NCBI RefSeq assembly: GCF_029688735.1
Contig: NZ_JARULD010000002.1
Location: forward strand, 744,001 to 808,000
DNA: 64,000 bases
Direction of reading: 5' to 3'
DNA from: Qipengyuania flavescens
Lineage (GTDB): Bacteria; Pseudomonadota; Alphaproteobacteria; Sphingomonadales; Sphingomonadaceae
Shown: piece after piece, positions 54,151 through 63,785 of the stretch
Layout: every line of letters starts with the position of its first letter
How positions within the stretch are numbered: the stretch's first letter is position 1
Position numbers and translations under genes: made by a program
The notes under the pieces: generated by a model
Databases searched by the model: none
What the model saw: only the letters and a program-made list of their open reading frames with translations
Told to the model about the DNA's origin: nothing

Positions 54151-54671
54151 TCGGCTTCGGCGGCCTCTTCGCCGCGAAGGCGAGCGCGCCTTTCTGCCAG
54201 AACGTCGGACAAGGACCGTGAGCCGGCATCGACGAGCTCATAGCTGCGAGCGGTCGTGATCCATGCCGGACGACCCTTGTAGCCCCAGATGTCGTCGTAG
54301 CCGAGCACCAGCAAGGAGAAAGCGACCACGGCGATTACGATGCCCTTGATCGCCCCGAAACCGAAGCCAAGCACGCGGTCGATCGGTCCGAGGACCGTGC
54401 CACTGGATGCGGAGCTGGCATTGCTGGCGATGACCTTCATCGCCGCATAGGGAATCAGCAGCAGGATGGTGAAAGTCAGAAGCGTGGTCGTGATGCCCGA
54501 CCCAAGGTAGTCCTGCATGAACAGCGTCAAGGGTGTGTGAAGCTGCTTGATTGCAAACACCGCAAGCACCCACGCCGCGAGCGAGAAAAATTCCTGCACG
54601 AAACCGCGCATGAAACCGCCGACCGCCGCAATGCCGACGATGAACAGCACTATTAAATCGAAACCCGTCAT
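54147..54671 (-). CDS. cvpA: CvpA family membrane protein
   Basis: A 174-residue inner-membrane protein with about four helices (FDLIVLFIVGIAAVGGFMRG, FFSLAAWVLAVFAI, TTLLTFTILLLIPYA, GIVIAVVAFSLLVLGY) and a C-terminal cytoplasmic tail. The GFMRGFVQEFFSLAAW pattern is the CvpA signature. E. coli CvpA is needed for colicin V export and bile-salt tolerance; the molecular role is unknown. It lies 14 nt after radA and couples to the NifU-like gene. Confidence 0.88.
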   Translation of the reverse strand: MTGFDLIVLFIVGIAAVGGFMRGFVQEFFSLAAWVLAVFAIKQLHTPLTLFMQDYLGSGITTTLLTFTILLLIPYAAMKVIASNASSASSGTVLGPIDRVLGFGFGAIKGIVIAVVAFSLLVLGYDDIWGYKGRPAWITTARSYELVDAGSRSLSDVLAERRARLRGEEAAEAE

Positions 54672-54685
54672 GACGGGGCGCAGAA

Positions 54686-56053
54686 TTATGCGCTGCCCAT
54701 CACCCGGTCAACGAGGTTGGCGAGTTGTCCCAAACCCTTGTATTCGAGTGTGACATCCTTGCCTTTCGTATCGACCGGTCCGAACCCGCGCTCGAAACCG
54801 AGTTTCGCCGCCTCACGCAGGCGCAAACCACCATGCGCGACGGCACGAATTTCCCCGGCAAGTGAGACTTCGCCGAGCCAGACGCTGCGATCCGGCAACG
54901 GCTTGTCGGCCAACGCGCTTACCAGCGCTGCTGCCACGGAAAGGTCTGCCGCCGGGTCGGACAGGCGATAACCGCCCGCCACGTTGAGATAGACTTCCGC
55001 CGAGCTGAAATTGAGCCCGCAGCGCGATTCGAGCACCGCGAGGAGCATGGCGAGGCGCCCGCTATCCCAGCCCACGACCGCGCGGCGCGGGGTCGCGCCC
55101 GATTGTAGGCGCACGATCAGCGCCTGAATTTCCAGCAGCACCGGCCGCGTCCCTTCGATGGCCGGGAACACCGCGCTGCCCGCCATCGGCTCGTCCCGCC
55201 CCGAAAGGAAAAGCATCGAGGGATTGGCAACCTCCTCCAGCCCCTCGCCCGCCATCGAGAACACGCCGATCTCGTCCACCGCGCCGAAGCGGTTCTTGAG
55301 GGCGCGCAGGATGCGGTACTGGTGGCTGCGCTCGCCCTCGAAGCTCATCACCACATCGACCATATGTTCGAGCACGCGCGGCCCGGCGATATTGCCTTCT
55401 TTCGTCACATGGCCCACCAGCACCAGCGCAACATCGTTTTCCTTGGCGTAGCGGATCAGCTCGAAAGCGCAGCCGCGCACCTGGCTGACCGTGCCCGGCG
55501 CGCCCTCGATCGTGTCCGAATGCATGGTCTGGATCGAATCGATCACGAGGAAGCTCGGCGCTTCCATCTGACCCAGCGTGGTCAGGATATCGCGCACACC
55601 TGTCGCCGCGGCGAGCTTGACCGGCGCATCGGACAGCCCGAGCCGCGCCGCGCGCATGCGGACTTGCCCGGTCGCCTCCTCGCCGCTGACATAAACGACG
55701 CCGCGCCCCTCGCGCGCGATCTTTCCGGCGGCCTGCAGCAGGAGGGTCGATTTGCCGATCCCGGGATCGCCGCCCATCAGGATTGCCGAACCCGGTACCA
55801 GCCCGCCGCCAAGTGCGCGGTCGAACTCCGCCAGACCGGTCGGTTGGCGTGCCGGCAGCGCACCCGGCTTGTCGAGATCGACGAATTCTACCGCCCGCCC
55901 GCCGCTGGACAGATCGTGCTTCAGCGAGAAGACCGTCGCCGGTGCATCCTCGGTCAGCGTGTTCCACTCGGCGCAATCGGCACATTGGCCCTGCCAGCGG
56001 TGAGAGACACTGCCACAGGCCTGGCAGACATAGCGTTTCTTGGGCTTGGCCAT
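54686..56053 (-). CDS. radA: DNA repair protein RadA
   Basis: A 455-residue DnaB-type/RecA-like ATPase promoting branch migration in recombination. The zinc finger is Cys10, Cys13, Cys24 and Cys27 (VCQACGSVSHRWQGQCADC); Walker A GGDPGIGKSTL; KNRFG motif LKNRFGAVDE; Lon-like C-terminal domain with VYLNVAGGYRLSDPAADLS and SLAGEIRAV. Length and domain order are normal. It is first of a minus-strand run with cvpA and the NifU-like gene, divergent from the patatin-like gene by 71 nt. Confidence 0.96.
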   Translation of the reverse strand: MAKPKKRYVCQACGSVSHRWQGQCADCAEWNTLTEDAPATVFSLKHDLSSGGRAVEFVDLDKPGALPARQPTGLAEFDRALGGGLVPGSAILMGGDPGIGKSTLLLQAAGKIAREGRGVVYVSGEEATGQVRMRAARLGLSDAPVKLAAATGVRDILTTLGQMEAPSFLVIDSIQTMHSDTIEGAPGTVSQVRGCAFELIRYAKENDVALVLVGHVTKEGNIAGPRVLEHMVDVVMSFEGERSHQYRILRALKNRFGAVDEIGVFSMAGEGLEEVANPSMLFLSGRDEPMAGSAVFPAIEGTRPVLLEIQALIVRLQSGATPRRAVVGWDSGRLAMLLAVLESRCGLNFSSAEVYLNVAGGYRLSDPAADLSVAAALVSALADKPLPDRSVWLGEVSLAGEIRAVAHGGLRLREAAKLGFERGFGPVDTKGKDVTLEYKGLGQLANLVDRVMGSA

Positions 56054-56124
56054 GGGCGCTTGCTAACCGGAACATTTGCGGAACGCAATTGCCATCTGCG
56101 ATGTAGCCGTGCAAACCGGACGCG

Positions 56125-58440
56125 ATGCGCCAGAAAGAATTACGAATAGCGCTGGTCTGTTATGGCGGGGTGAGCCTGGCGGTCTACATGCACGGCGTCA
56201 CGCGCGAACTGTGGCAGCTGGCCAGGGCGAGCCGCGATTTCCATAGCGAGAATGCGCCGCGAAGCGGCGTCGATGCCGTCTATCGTCGCCTGTTCGAGCG
56301 GATGGAGGAAATCCACGACCTGCGCCTGCGGGTGCTGCCCGACATCATGAGCGGTGCGAGCGCGGGCGGGATCAACGCCGTCTTCCTGGCGCAGGCGATC
56401 TATTCCGGCCAGTCGCTCGAACCACTGACCGATCTGTGGCTGGAAGTGGCCGATGTCGATGAACTGGTCGATCCGGAGGCCAAACCCAACTGGCGCCTGT
56501 CCAAGTTCTGGGCCCAGCCCTTCGCCAATTGGCTGCTCAGCAGGCCGGGGAGCGATATTGCGGACACGGTCGCACCGGAGACGCGGCGCGAAGTCGAGCG
56601 CAAGGTATCGCACCTTATCCGCGGGCGCTGGTTCGAACCACCGTTCTCGGGGCTGGGCTTTTCGCGGCTTCTCGAACGGGCCTTTGCGGCCATGGAGCAA
56701 ACGCGGGCAGAAGCGCCTCTGCTGCCGCCGGGCCACCCGCTCGACCTTTATGTCACCGCGACCGATTTTCACGGGCACATGGAGCTGCTGCACCTCAACA
56801 GTCCGCCGGTGGTCGAGGATACCGAGCACCGGATGCCGATCTTCTTTCGCGAACGGACGCCGAAGCATGGCGGCGAAGGGCTGGCCAATCCGCTCGAGCT
56901 CGTGTTTGCGGCACGGGCAACGGCCAGCTTTCCCGGCGCTTTCCCGCTCTTGCGCCTCGACGAAATGGATGCGCTTTCGGATGCAAGCGGGCGCAGCTGG
57001 CCCGGGCGCGATGCCTTCCTCGAACGCATCATGCCGGTGCATGTGATGCGCGAAACCACCGACCACGTTTCGCTGATCGACGGGTCGGTGCTGGTCAACA
57101 AGCCCTTCGCCGGCGCGATCGGCGCGCTACGGGGCCGACCGGCCCAGCGCGAGGTGGACCGGCGCTTCATTTATGTCGACCCGCGGCCCGACAGGTTCGG
57201 CAAGCCAGACGGCAGCAAACACGAGCCGGTCGGGTTTTTCTCCGCCATCTTCGGCTCGCTCTCGACCATCCCGCGTGAGCAGCCCATACGCGACAATCTG
57301 GATCAGCTGGAGGAGCAAACGCGCGAGGCGGAAAGGATCGGGCGGATCGTCTCTTCCCTGCGGCCAGAAGTCGATGCGGCGGTCGAAAAGCTGTTCGGTC
57401 GCACGCTCTTCCTCGACCGGCCGACGCCAGCGCGGCTCGGCAACTGGCGGCGCAAGGCGCAGCAGGCGGCGGTGGAGCAGGCGGGATATGCTTTTCATTC
57501 CTACGCCCAGGCCAAGCTAAGCGGTATCGTGCAAAGGCTGGCTCGCCTCACGATGGCTGCCGCCCCGCGCCTGGCGCTGGACGATACCGGCCCGATCGAG
57601 GCGGTTCTGCGAGCGGAATTGCACCGGCGCGGGCTCAACATACTGTCTTTGCCCGGAGGCGGGGCGACGCCGCAGGCGATCGCCTTCTTCCGCGAGCACG
57701 ATATCGGTTTCCGCATCCGCCGCCTGCGCCTGCTCGCGCGCCGCCTTGCTCGCGATTGGGAGGCCGATCCGGAGATTCCCGACGAGGCGCTGCAGCAAGC
57801 CCGGGACACGGTCTATGCGATCCTGTCCCTGTATTTCGAGAAGGAGGGCACCGCCGCGCTCGGGCCGGCCTTCGAAGGCGTCGCCGAGCAGGTGCTGGCC
57901 GATCCCGGAACGCTGCTGGACATGCTCGATGCCAAGCGGCTGTTGCCGGAGATCGACGATCGGGCGGAGGTGATGCTGGCCGAGGCGCTGGAGCAAATGC
58001 CCAAGAACCTGCGGCGGCGCATGCTCTTCGCCTATCTCGGCTTTCCATTCTACGACACGGCCACTCTAGCCCTGTCGCGCAACGAGGGACTGACCGAATT
58101 CGATGTTGTGAAAGTCGACCGGATCAGTCCGGACGATGCTCGCAGTATTCGCGAGGGTGGGACACAAGCGACCTTGCGCGGGATCGAGTTCTACAATTTC
58201 GGTGCCTTCTTCAGCCGCGCCTATCGCGAGAACGATTACCTCTGGGGTCGCCTGCACGGAGCAGAGCGGATGATAGACATCGTTTGCTCCACCATGCCCG
58301 AGCCCCTGCCCGACGGGGCGTGCCGCGAATACAAACGCGACGCTTTCCATGCGATCCTAGACGAGGAGCTCGAGGCCGGGCGCTGCTCGGTCAGGCTGAT
58401 CGATCAGCTCCGCCGTGAAGTGAGCGAGCGCCTACCCTAG
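56125..58440 (+). CDS. Patatin-like phospholipase-family protein
   Basis: A 771-residue protein. The N-terminal half is a patatin-like hydrolase: CYGGVSLAVYMHGVTRELW (oxyanion region), nucleophile Ser79 in IMSGASAGGINA and the catalytic Asp in LIDGSVLVNKPF. The C-terminal half is mostly helical with no recognised domain apart from resemblance to the long patatin-related group seen in actinobacteria and alphaproteobacteria. It is probably a lipid acyl hydrolase in the cytoplasm, since no signal peptide is visible. Convergent with the next gene (10-nt gap). Confidence 0.85.
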   Translation: MRQKELRIALVCYGGVSLAVYMHGVTRELWQLARASRDFHSENAPRSGVDAVYRRLFERMEEIHDLRLRVLPDIMSGASAGGINAVFLAQAIYSGQSLEPLTDLWLEVADVDELVDPEAKPNWRLSKFWAQPFANWLLSRPGSDIADTVAPETRREVERKVSHLIRGRWFEPPFSGLGFSRLLERAFAAMEQTRAEAPLLPPGHPLDLYVTATDFHGHMELLHLNSPPVVEDTEHRMPIFFRERTPKHGGEGLANPLELVFAARATASFPGAFPLLRLDEMDALSDASGRSWPGRDAFLERIMPVHVMRETTDHVSLIDGSVLVNKPFAGAIGALRGRPAQREVDRRFIYVDPRPDRFGKPDGSKHEPVGFFSAIFGSLSTIPREQPIRDNLDQLEEQTREAERIGRIVSSLRPEVDAAVEKLFGRTLFLDRPTPARLGNWRRKAQQAAVEQAGYAFHSYAQAKLSGIVQRLARLTMAAAPRLALDDTGPIEAVLRAELHRRGLNILSLPGGGATPQAIAFFREHDIGFRIRRLRLLARRLARDWEADPEIPDEALQQARDTVYAILSLYFEKEGTAALGPAFEGVAEQVLADPGTLLDMLDAKRLLPEIDDRAEVMLAEALEQMPKNLRRRMLFAYLGFPFYDTATLALSRNEGLTEFDVVKVDRISPDDARSIREGGTQATLRGIEFYNFGAFFSRAYRENDYLWGRLHGAERMIDIVCSTMPEPLPDGACREYKRDAFHAILDEELEAGRCSVRLIDQLRREVSERLP

Positions 58441-58450
58441 AATCTTGGCC

Positions 58451-59341
58451 CTAGTCGCGCGCTTCCAAGCTGCGGTAGATCGCGCCTGCGAACCCGTCGG
58501 CATCGATGAACCCTTCGCCGCGATCGAAGCTTGCGAGCGGCTGCGTCGCGACGGCCTGTTCCAGGCTCATTCCCTCGCCCATTAAAGCGCGGACCCGATC
58601 GACTGCCTGCCCGATCATCGTGCGGTAGGCGACGAGTTCTGACTTGTTCGACACCGGACCGTGGCCGGGGATCACCACCGTCTGGTCGTCGATCATGCGG
58701 ATCACCGCATCGAGCGAATTCATAGCGTCGATCACGTTCCCGCCCGACGATGTGTCCATAAACGGGAAGCCGGGGATATTGAAATAGAGGTCGCCCATGT
58801 GGACGACATTGGCGCCGTGCCACATGACCACGCTGTCGCCATCGGTATGGCCGCCGCCGACGAACATCACATCCGTGCGATAACCGTTCAGATGCATGCT
58901 GACGCCCTGTCCATAGGTCACGACCGGCAGGGCTGCCTTGGCGGCCGGAGCAATCGGGTTTTCGCCCTCCCGTCCGTCGGCGAGGCGCGCACGGACATTG
59001 TGATGAGCAAAGATGAGCGCGCCCTTCTCGCCGAGGTTTTCGTTCCCGCCCGTGTGGTCGCCGTGCCAGTGCGTGTTGATCACATAATCGACCGGCTGCG
59101 CGCCGAGCGCTGCAATCGCGGCTTCGATCTTTGCGGTCAGCGGGGCGAACTGGTCGTCGATCAGGACCGTGCCGTCCTCGCCGTAACTCACGCCAATATT
59201 GCCGCCCGCGCCGAAAAGCACGGCGATACCGGGCGCGACTTGCTCGGCAGTGATCTCGACCTCGTCGAAATTGCGTTGGGCGGTCAAAGGCGCGGCCACC
59301 AGCGCGATGGCACCGGCAGCGAATGCGAAAAATTTGGTCAT
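58451..59341 (-). CDS. Secreted metallo-beta-lactamase-fold hydrolase
   Basis: A 296-residue exported protein; the signal peptide spans residues 1-22 (FAFAAGAIALVAAPLTAQ). The metal motif is THWHGDHTGGN (His91, His93, Asp95, His96), with GGGHTDGDSVV, MGDLYFN and VIPGHGPV giving the other ligands. It resembles SoxH/quinoprotein-relay-associated hydrolases more than true antibiotic-hydrolysing enzymes; the substrate is unknown. I set the start at ATG 59341 (MTKFFAFAAG); the longer open frame upstream lies in the dnaJ spacer and dnaJ. 49 nt after dnaJ on the same strand. Confidence 0.85.
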   Translation of the reverse strand: MTKFFAFAAGAIALVAAPLTAQRNFDEVEITAEQVAPGIAVLFGAGGNIGVSYGEDGTVLIDDQFAPLTAKIEAAIAALGAQPVDYVINTHWHGDHTGGNENLGEKGALIFAHHNVRARLADGREGENPIAPAAKAALPVVTYGQGVSMHLNGYRTDVMFVGGGHTDGDSVVMWHGANVVHMGDLYFNIPGFPFMDTSSGGNVIDAMNSLDAVIRMIDDQTVVIPGHGPVSNKSELVAYRTMIGQAVDRVRALMGEGMSLEQAVATQPLASFDRGEGFIDADGFAGAIYRSLEARD

Positions 59342-59390
59342 GGCAGTCTCCCTTGGGGCCTTGGTAGTGCCAGCCGGGAGAGCTGTCGAG

Positions 59391-60509
59391 CTAGCCGCCG
59401 AGCGCGGTCTTAAGCTTGTCGAAGAAGCCGCGACTTTCGGGGCATTCGTCTCCGGTCTCGGTCTCGCGAAATTCCTCGAGCAACGCGCGCTGTTCCTTGC
59501 TGAGCTTCGTCGGCGTCTCGACGGCAATTTCGACGACCAGATCGCCACGGCCCCGACCCTGTAACACCGGCATGCCCGCGCCGCGCTGGCGCAGCTGCTT
59601 GCCCGACTGGATGCCTGCCGGAATCTCGATCGTCACCTCGTCACCATCGATGTTCGGAATATCGATCGAACCGCCGAGTGCAGCCTTGGTGAAGCTAATC
59701 GGCACGCGAGTGGCCAACGTCGTGCCTTCGCGCTGGAAGATCGCATGCGGCTTCACGTGAACGAAGATGTAGAGATCGCCCGGAGGCGCGCCGCGCGGAC
59801 CTGCCTCGCCCTTCCCCGACAGGCGGATGCGCGTGCCGGTGTCAACGCCGGGCGGAATGTCTACCTCGAGCTTCTGCGCCCGGTCGACCCGTCCTTCCCC
59901 GCGGCAATCGCGGCAGGGTGAGGTGATGACCTGTCCGCTGCCGTGGCAGTTGGGACATGGCCGCTCGACCACGAAAAATCCTTGCTTGGCGCGGACCTGC
60001 CCGCGGCCGTTGCACAGGTTGCAGGTGCGGGCCTGCGTACCAGGCGTCGCGCCCGAACCGTGGCAGGTATCGCAATTCTGCGAGACTTCGATTTCCAGCT
60101 CGGTCGACTTACCATGGAAAGCGTCCTCGAGATCGACCTGCATATCGTAGCGCAGGTCCGCCCCGCGCCGTGCCTGGGCGCGACCGCCACCGCCGAAGGC
60201 GCTGCCGAAGATCGTCTCGAAAATATCGCCGATGTCGCCGAAATCCGCGCCGGGATGCCCGCCGCCCGGTCCGCCGTTCTGGAAGGCCGCATGGCCGAAG
60301 CGGTCGTAAGCCGCGCGCTTTTGCGGATCCTTAAGGCAATCGTAAGCGGCGCTGACCGCCTTGAACTTGGCCTCGCTCTCGGTGCAGCCCGGATTGCGGT
60401 CCGGGTGATGCTTCATCGCGAGCTTGCGATAGGCGCTCTTGATCGTTGCGCCGTCCGCATCGCGGGACACGCCGAGCAATTCATAAAAATCGATTTCAGT
60501 CGCTGACAT
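59391..60509 (-). CDS. dnaJ: Chaperone protein DnaJ
   Basis: A 372-residue class A J-protein stimulating DnaK ATPase. J domain with HHPDRNP (HPD motif), Gly/Phe region, four zinc motifs (CDTCHGSG, CNLCNGRG, CPNCHGSG, CRDCRGEG), then the substrate-binding beta domains. Full length and all motifs intact. It lies 73 nt downstream of dnaK with a strong hairpin in between. Confidence 0.97.
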   Translation of the reverse strand: MSATEIDFYELLGVSRDADGATIKSAYRKLAMKHHPDRNPGCTESEAKFKAVSAAYDCLKDPQKRAAYDRFGHAAFQNGGPGGGHPGADFGDIGDIFETIFGSAFGGGGRAQARRGADLRYDMQVDLEDAFHGKSTELEIEVSQNCDTCHGSGATPGTQARTCNLCNGRGQVRAKQGFFVVERPCPNCHGSGQVITSPCRDCRGEGRVDRAQKLEVDIPPGVDTGTRIRLSGKGEAGPRGAPPGDLYIFVHVKPHAIFQREGTTLATRVPISFTKAALGGSIDIPNIDGDEVTIEIPAGIQSGKQLRQRGAGMPVLQGRGRGDLVVEIAVETPTKLSKEQRALLEEFRETETGDECPESRGFFDKLKTALGG

Positions 60510-60532
60510 TGTTTTCCCTACCCAAAATCATA

Positions 60533-60564
60533 CCGCCACCGGAGCGTGCAAGCACCGGTGGCGG
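60533..60564 (-). terminator. Hairpin between dnaK and dnaJ (partial terminator or attenuator)
   Basis: A perfect 10-bp GC-rich stem (60533-60542 with 60555-60564) with a 12-nt loop, 18 nt after the dnaK stop in transcript direction. A short TATGATTTT follows, so termination may be partial, lowering dnaJ relative to dnaK, or it may protect the dnaK mRNA 3' end. Confidence 0.6.
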
Positions 60565-60582
60565 GTCGATTTTCATCAGCGA

Positions 60583-62511
60583 TCAGTTCTTCGAGTCTTC
60601 GTCGACTTCCGAGAATTCGGCGTCGACCACCTCTTCCTCGTCGGAGCCGGCGTCTGCGGCTGCGTCGCCTTCCGGAGCAGCCGAGGCATTCGCCTGTTCC
60701 TGCTCGTAGATCGACTGGCCCATCTTCATGGCTGCCTGGGTCAGCTCCTCGGCTGCCGAGTTGATGGCGGCCGGATCGTCGCCTTCGAGCGCGGTCTTGG
60801 TCGCTGCGAGCTTGGCTTCGACGTCGGACTTGAGCGACGCGTCGATCTTGTCGCCATGCTCCTCGAGCTGCTTTTCGGTCGTGTGCACCAGGCTGTCGGC
60901 CTGGTTGCGCGCTTCCGCGCTCTCGCGGCGCTTCTTGTCCTCTTCGGCGAACTTCTCGGCATCCTGGACCATCTGGTCGATGTCGGAGTCCGACAGACCG
61001 CCCGAGGCCTGGATGCGAATCTGTTGTTCCTTGCCCGTGCCCTTGTCCTTGGCGCTCACGTTCACGATGCCGTTGGCGTCGATGTCGAAGGTCACTTCGA
61101 TCTGCGGCACACCGCGCGGTGCGGCGGGAATGCCGACCAGGTCGAACTGGCCGAGCAGCTTGTTGTCCGCCGCCATCTCGCGCTCGCCCTGGAACACGCG
61201 GATCGTCACGGCCTGCTGATTGTCTTCGGCCGTCGAATAGGTCTGCGTTTTCTTGGTCGGGATCGTAGTGTTGCGGTCGATCATGCGGGTGAACACACCG
61301 CCGAGCGTCTCGATACCGAGAGAAAGCGGCGTCACGTCGAGCAGCAGCACGTCCTTGACGTCGCCTTGGAGAACGCCCGCCTGGATGGCAGCACCCATGG
61401 CCACGACTTCATCGGGGTTTACACCGGTGTGCGGCTTCTTGCCGAAGAATTCCTCGACCACTTCGCGGACCTTGGGCATGCGGGTCATGCCGCCGACGAG
61501 GACGACTTCGTCCACGCCGCCCTTATCGATGCCGGCATCGGCCAGCGCCTTCTTGCAAGGCTCCAGCGTACGCTTGATCAGGTCGCCGACCAGCTGCTCC
61601 AGCTTCGAGCGCGTGAGCGTCTCGACGAGGTGCAGCGGAGTGGTCGCGCCGCCTTCCATGCGCGCGGTGATGAAGGGCAGGTTGATCTCGGTCTGCGCCG
61701 AACTCGACAGCTCGATCTTGGCCTTTTCCGCCGCTTCCTTGAGACGCTGAAGAGCGAGCTTGTCGGTCTTCAAGTCCATGTTTTCCTTCTTCTTGAACTC
61801 TTCCGCGAGGTATTCGACGATCGCGCTGTCGAAGTCCTCACCGCCCAGGAAGGTGTCGCCATTGGTCGACTTAACTTCGAAAACGCCGTCGCCGATCTCA
61901 AGGATCGAGACGTCGAAAGTGCCGCCGCCAAGGTCGTAAACGGCGATGGTCTTGCCGTCTTCCTTGTCCATGCCATAAGCAAGCGCAGCCGCAGTCGGCT
62001 CGTTAATGATGCGCAGCACTTCCAAGCCGGCGATCTGTCCGGCGTCCTTGGTCGCCTGGCGCTGGGCGTCGTTGAAGTAGGCCGGGACGGTGATGACCGC
62101 CTGCTTCACGTCTTCTCCGAGATAGCTTTCGGCGGTTTCCTTCATCTTCTGCAGGATGAAGGCGGAAACCTGGCTGGGCGAATATTCCTCGCCTCCCGCT
62201 TCGACCCACGCATCGCCGTTCTTGCCCTTGACGATGTCATAGGGGACGAGATCCATGTCCTTCTTGGTGGTCGGATCGTCGAACCGCCGGCCGATCAGGC
62301 GCTTGATCGCGAACAGCGTGTTGTCGGGATTGGTGACGGCCTGGCGTTTGGCAGGCTGGCCGATCAGGCGCTCGTTATCCTTGGTAAAGGCGACGATCGA
62401 AGGCGTCGTGCGCGCGCCTTCCGAATTTTCGATCACCTTGGGCTTGCCGCCGTCCATCACGGCGACGCAGGAGTTGGTGGTGCCGAGGTCGATACCGATT
62501 ACTTTAGCCAT
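60583..62511 (-). CDS. dnaK: Chaperone protein DnaK (Hsp70)
   Basis: A 642-residue Hsp70. ATPase domain opens [20 protein letters not shown], with [30 protein letters not shown] and [14 protein letters not shown]; the substrate domain begins near [17 protein letters not shown]; the C-terminal lid ends in an acidic [18 protein letters not shown] tail. I set the start at ATG 62511, ten codons after a more distal open start. An RpoH-type promoter lies about 110 nt upstream; dnaJ follows. Confidence 0.98.
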   Translation of the reverse strand: MAKVIGIDLGTTNSCVAVMDGGKPKVIENSEGARTTPSIVAFTKDNERLIGQPAKRQAVTNPDNTLFAIKRLIGRRFDDPTTKKDMDLVPYDIVKGKNGDAWVEAGGEEYSPSQVSAFILQKMKETAESYLGEDVKQAVITVPAYFNDAQRQATKDAGQIAGLEVLRIINEPTAAALAYGMDKEDGKTIAVYDLGGGTFDVSILEIGDGVFEVKSTNGDTFLGGEDFDSAIVEYLAEEFKKKENMDLKTDKLALQRLKEAAEKAKIELSSSAQTEINLPFITARMEGGATTPLHLVETLTRSKLEQLVGDLIKRTLEPCKKALADAGIDKGGVDEVVLVGGMTRMPKVREVVEEFFGKKPHTGVNPDEVVAMGAAIQAGVLQGDVKDVLLLDVTPLSLGIETLGGVFTRMIDRNTTIPTKKTQTYSTAEDNQQAVTIRVFQGEREMAADNKLLGQFDLVGIPAAPRGVPQIEVTFDIDANGIVNVSAKDKGTGKEQQIRIQASGGLSDSDIDQMVQDAEKFAEEDKKRRESAEARNQADSLVHTTEKQLEEHGDKIDASLKSDVEAKLAATKTALEGDDPAAINSAAEELTQAAMKMGQSIYEQEQANASAAPEGDAAADAGSDEEEVVDAEFSEVDEDSKN

Positions 62512-62622
62512 GGTTTCCCCATCAATTGCTTCGTTGGACACCGCTCTGTCGGTTCCCCGCTACGGGCGGAACCACTCGGCGGCTCGTTCGAGTGGTGGTG
62601 TGTTAGGTGTGTTACGCACGGG

Positions 62623-62650
62623 ATATAGGAGCGGTTTTGCTTGGCACAAG
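62623..62650 (-). promoter_or_regulatory. RpoH (sigma-32) type promoter of dnaK
   Basis: On the minus strand CTTG (62650-62647) is followed, after exactly 17 nt, by CCTATAT (62629-62623). This matches the alphaproteobacterial heat-shock pattern CTTG-N17/18-CYTATNT. Transcription would start about 100 nt before the dnaK ATG. Confidence 0.7.
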
Positions 62651-62699
62651 GGACCCCCGCGGCTAGTTTTCAAAGCTTGTTGGACACGGAGGCCAATCC

Positions 62700-63182
62700 A
62701 TGAATTTCGCGCGTTTCGCCCCTTATGCTGTTGCCGTCGCAGCCTTTTCGGTCGCTGCCTGCTCCGATGGCGGAGATGCGCCGGAAGCCGCTGCGGATGC
62801 GAACCCGACAGGGCTGGAAGTATCCAATGCGCGGCTCGTGCTGCCGGCCGTTTCCGGCAATCCCGCCGCGATCTATTTCGAAGTGACCAACGCCGGCGAG
62901 CGCAATGTCGCCATCCGCAGCGCGTCGGTCGAAGGCGCCAGCAGCGCCCAGATCCACGACACGACGGAGTGGAGCGGTGAGATGGTCATGGGCGAAATGG
63001 GCCCGCTGACACTGAATGTGGGCGACAGCGCGAGCTTCGAACCGGGCGGCAAGCATGTCATGGCGTTCGACCTCGATCCTGCGCTCGAAGCAGGCGGCAC
63101 GACAGCGATGACGCTGACCGTTGCGGGTGGCAAGAGCATGACCACCGATGTCGAGATCGTCGCTGCCGGGGATGATCGCTGA
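62700..63182 (+). CDS. PCu(A)C-type periplasmic copper chaperone (lipoprotein)
   Basis: A 160-residue protein with a lipoprotein signal (VAVAAFSVAAC, lipidated Cys21) and a PCu(A)C cupredoxin-like domain. The Cu(I) motif H-x10-M-x21-H-x-M is exactly met by His86, Met97, His119 and Met121. Such proteins deliver copper to cytochrome c oxidase Cu-A, often with Sco; no oxidase gene is nearby. The stop TGA overlaps the CTG candidate start of the next gene by 4 nt. Confidence 0.9.
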   Translation: MNFARFAPYAVAVAAFSVAACSDGGDAPEAAADANPTGLEVSNARLVLPAVSGNPAAIYFEVTNAGERNVAIRSASVEGASSAQIHDTTEWSGEMVMGEMGPLTLNVGDSASFEPGGKHVMAFDLDPALEAGGTTAMTLTVAGGKSMTTDVEIVAAGDDR

Positions 63183-63721
63183 GCGGACCGACCGACACGC
63201 TCGGCCTCGAGAGCCATCCGGACGAGCGCGCTGCATCTTGTCCTGCCGGTGGCGAGCGCCCTCTGACGCCCGGCGAGATCGCCCTGGCGCGCACCGTTTT
63301 CGGCGATGCCATCGATTACGATCGGGTCACCATCAAACGCCGCAAGTGGTTTCCGTTTCAGCCACGCCGGGTCACCATGGCCCCGCGCGGCCACCTGCAC
63401 TTCCATCCGCATAGCGAAGCCTATTGCGACGATTTCAGCACGGCTAGCCTGACGCGACAGGGCCTGTTCATTCACGAACTGGTCCACGTCTGGCAGGTCC
63501 AGACCAAGGGCCGCTGGTATCTCGTCACGCGCCGCATGCCGTGGGCACGCTACGACTATGCGCTTAAGCCCGGATGGGGGCTGGAGCGGTACGGGATCGA
63601 GCAGCAGGCAGAAATCGTGAAACACGCCTTCTGGCTGAGGAACGGTATGCGGGTCGCAGGCGCACCCGATGTTTCGGCCTACGACCTTCTCGTCAGGTTT
63701 CGTGGAGCGGCGCAGCGCTAA
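63179..63721 (+). CDS. Conserved HExxH (zincin-like) protein with non-ATG start
   Basis: A protein of about 180 residues containing GLFIHELVHVWQVQ, a HExxH zinc-peptidase-like signature, followed by ALKPGWGLERYGIEQQAEIV. From memory, sphingomonad homologues are labelled vgr-related. The conserved N-terminal part (LTPGEIALARTVFGDAIDYDRV) lies upstream of the first in-frame ATG (63377), and the frame is closed by a TGA at 63173. No ATG, GTG or TTG lies between; the best candidate is CTG 63179, which overlaps the copper-chaperone TGA as CTGA. So either CTG is used or the 5' part is read another way. Enzymatic activity is unproven. Confidence 0.65.
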   Translation: MSGPTDTLGLESHPDERAASCPAGGERPLTPGEIALARTVFGDAIDYDRVTIKRRKWFPFQPRRVTMAPRGHLHFHPHSEAYCDDFSTASLTRQGLFIHELVHVWQVQTKGRWYLVTRRMPWARYDYALKPGWGLERYGIEQQAEIVKHAFWLRNGMRVAGAPDVSAYDLLVRFRGAAQR

Positions 63722-63785
63722 AAGGCTAAAAGGGGCCGCCCATCGATAGCGACAAGCGACCCCCTAACCGGTTCGAGATGTGTTC

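Noticed and set aside
60856-62628. 590-codon frame antisense to dnaK
   Set aside because: A known type of DnaK antisense artefact; no independent support.
63148-63414. Alternative frame starting with ATG at 63148 or 63172 upstream of the HExxH protein
   Set aside because: It is Arg/Ser/Pro-rich with no family similarity; the conserved residues lie in the other frame.
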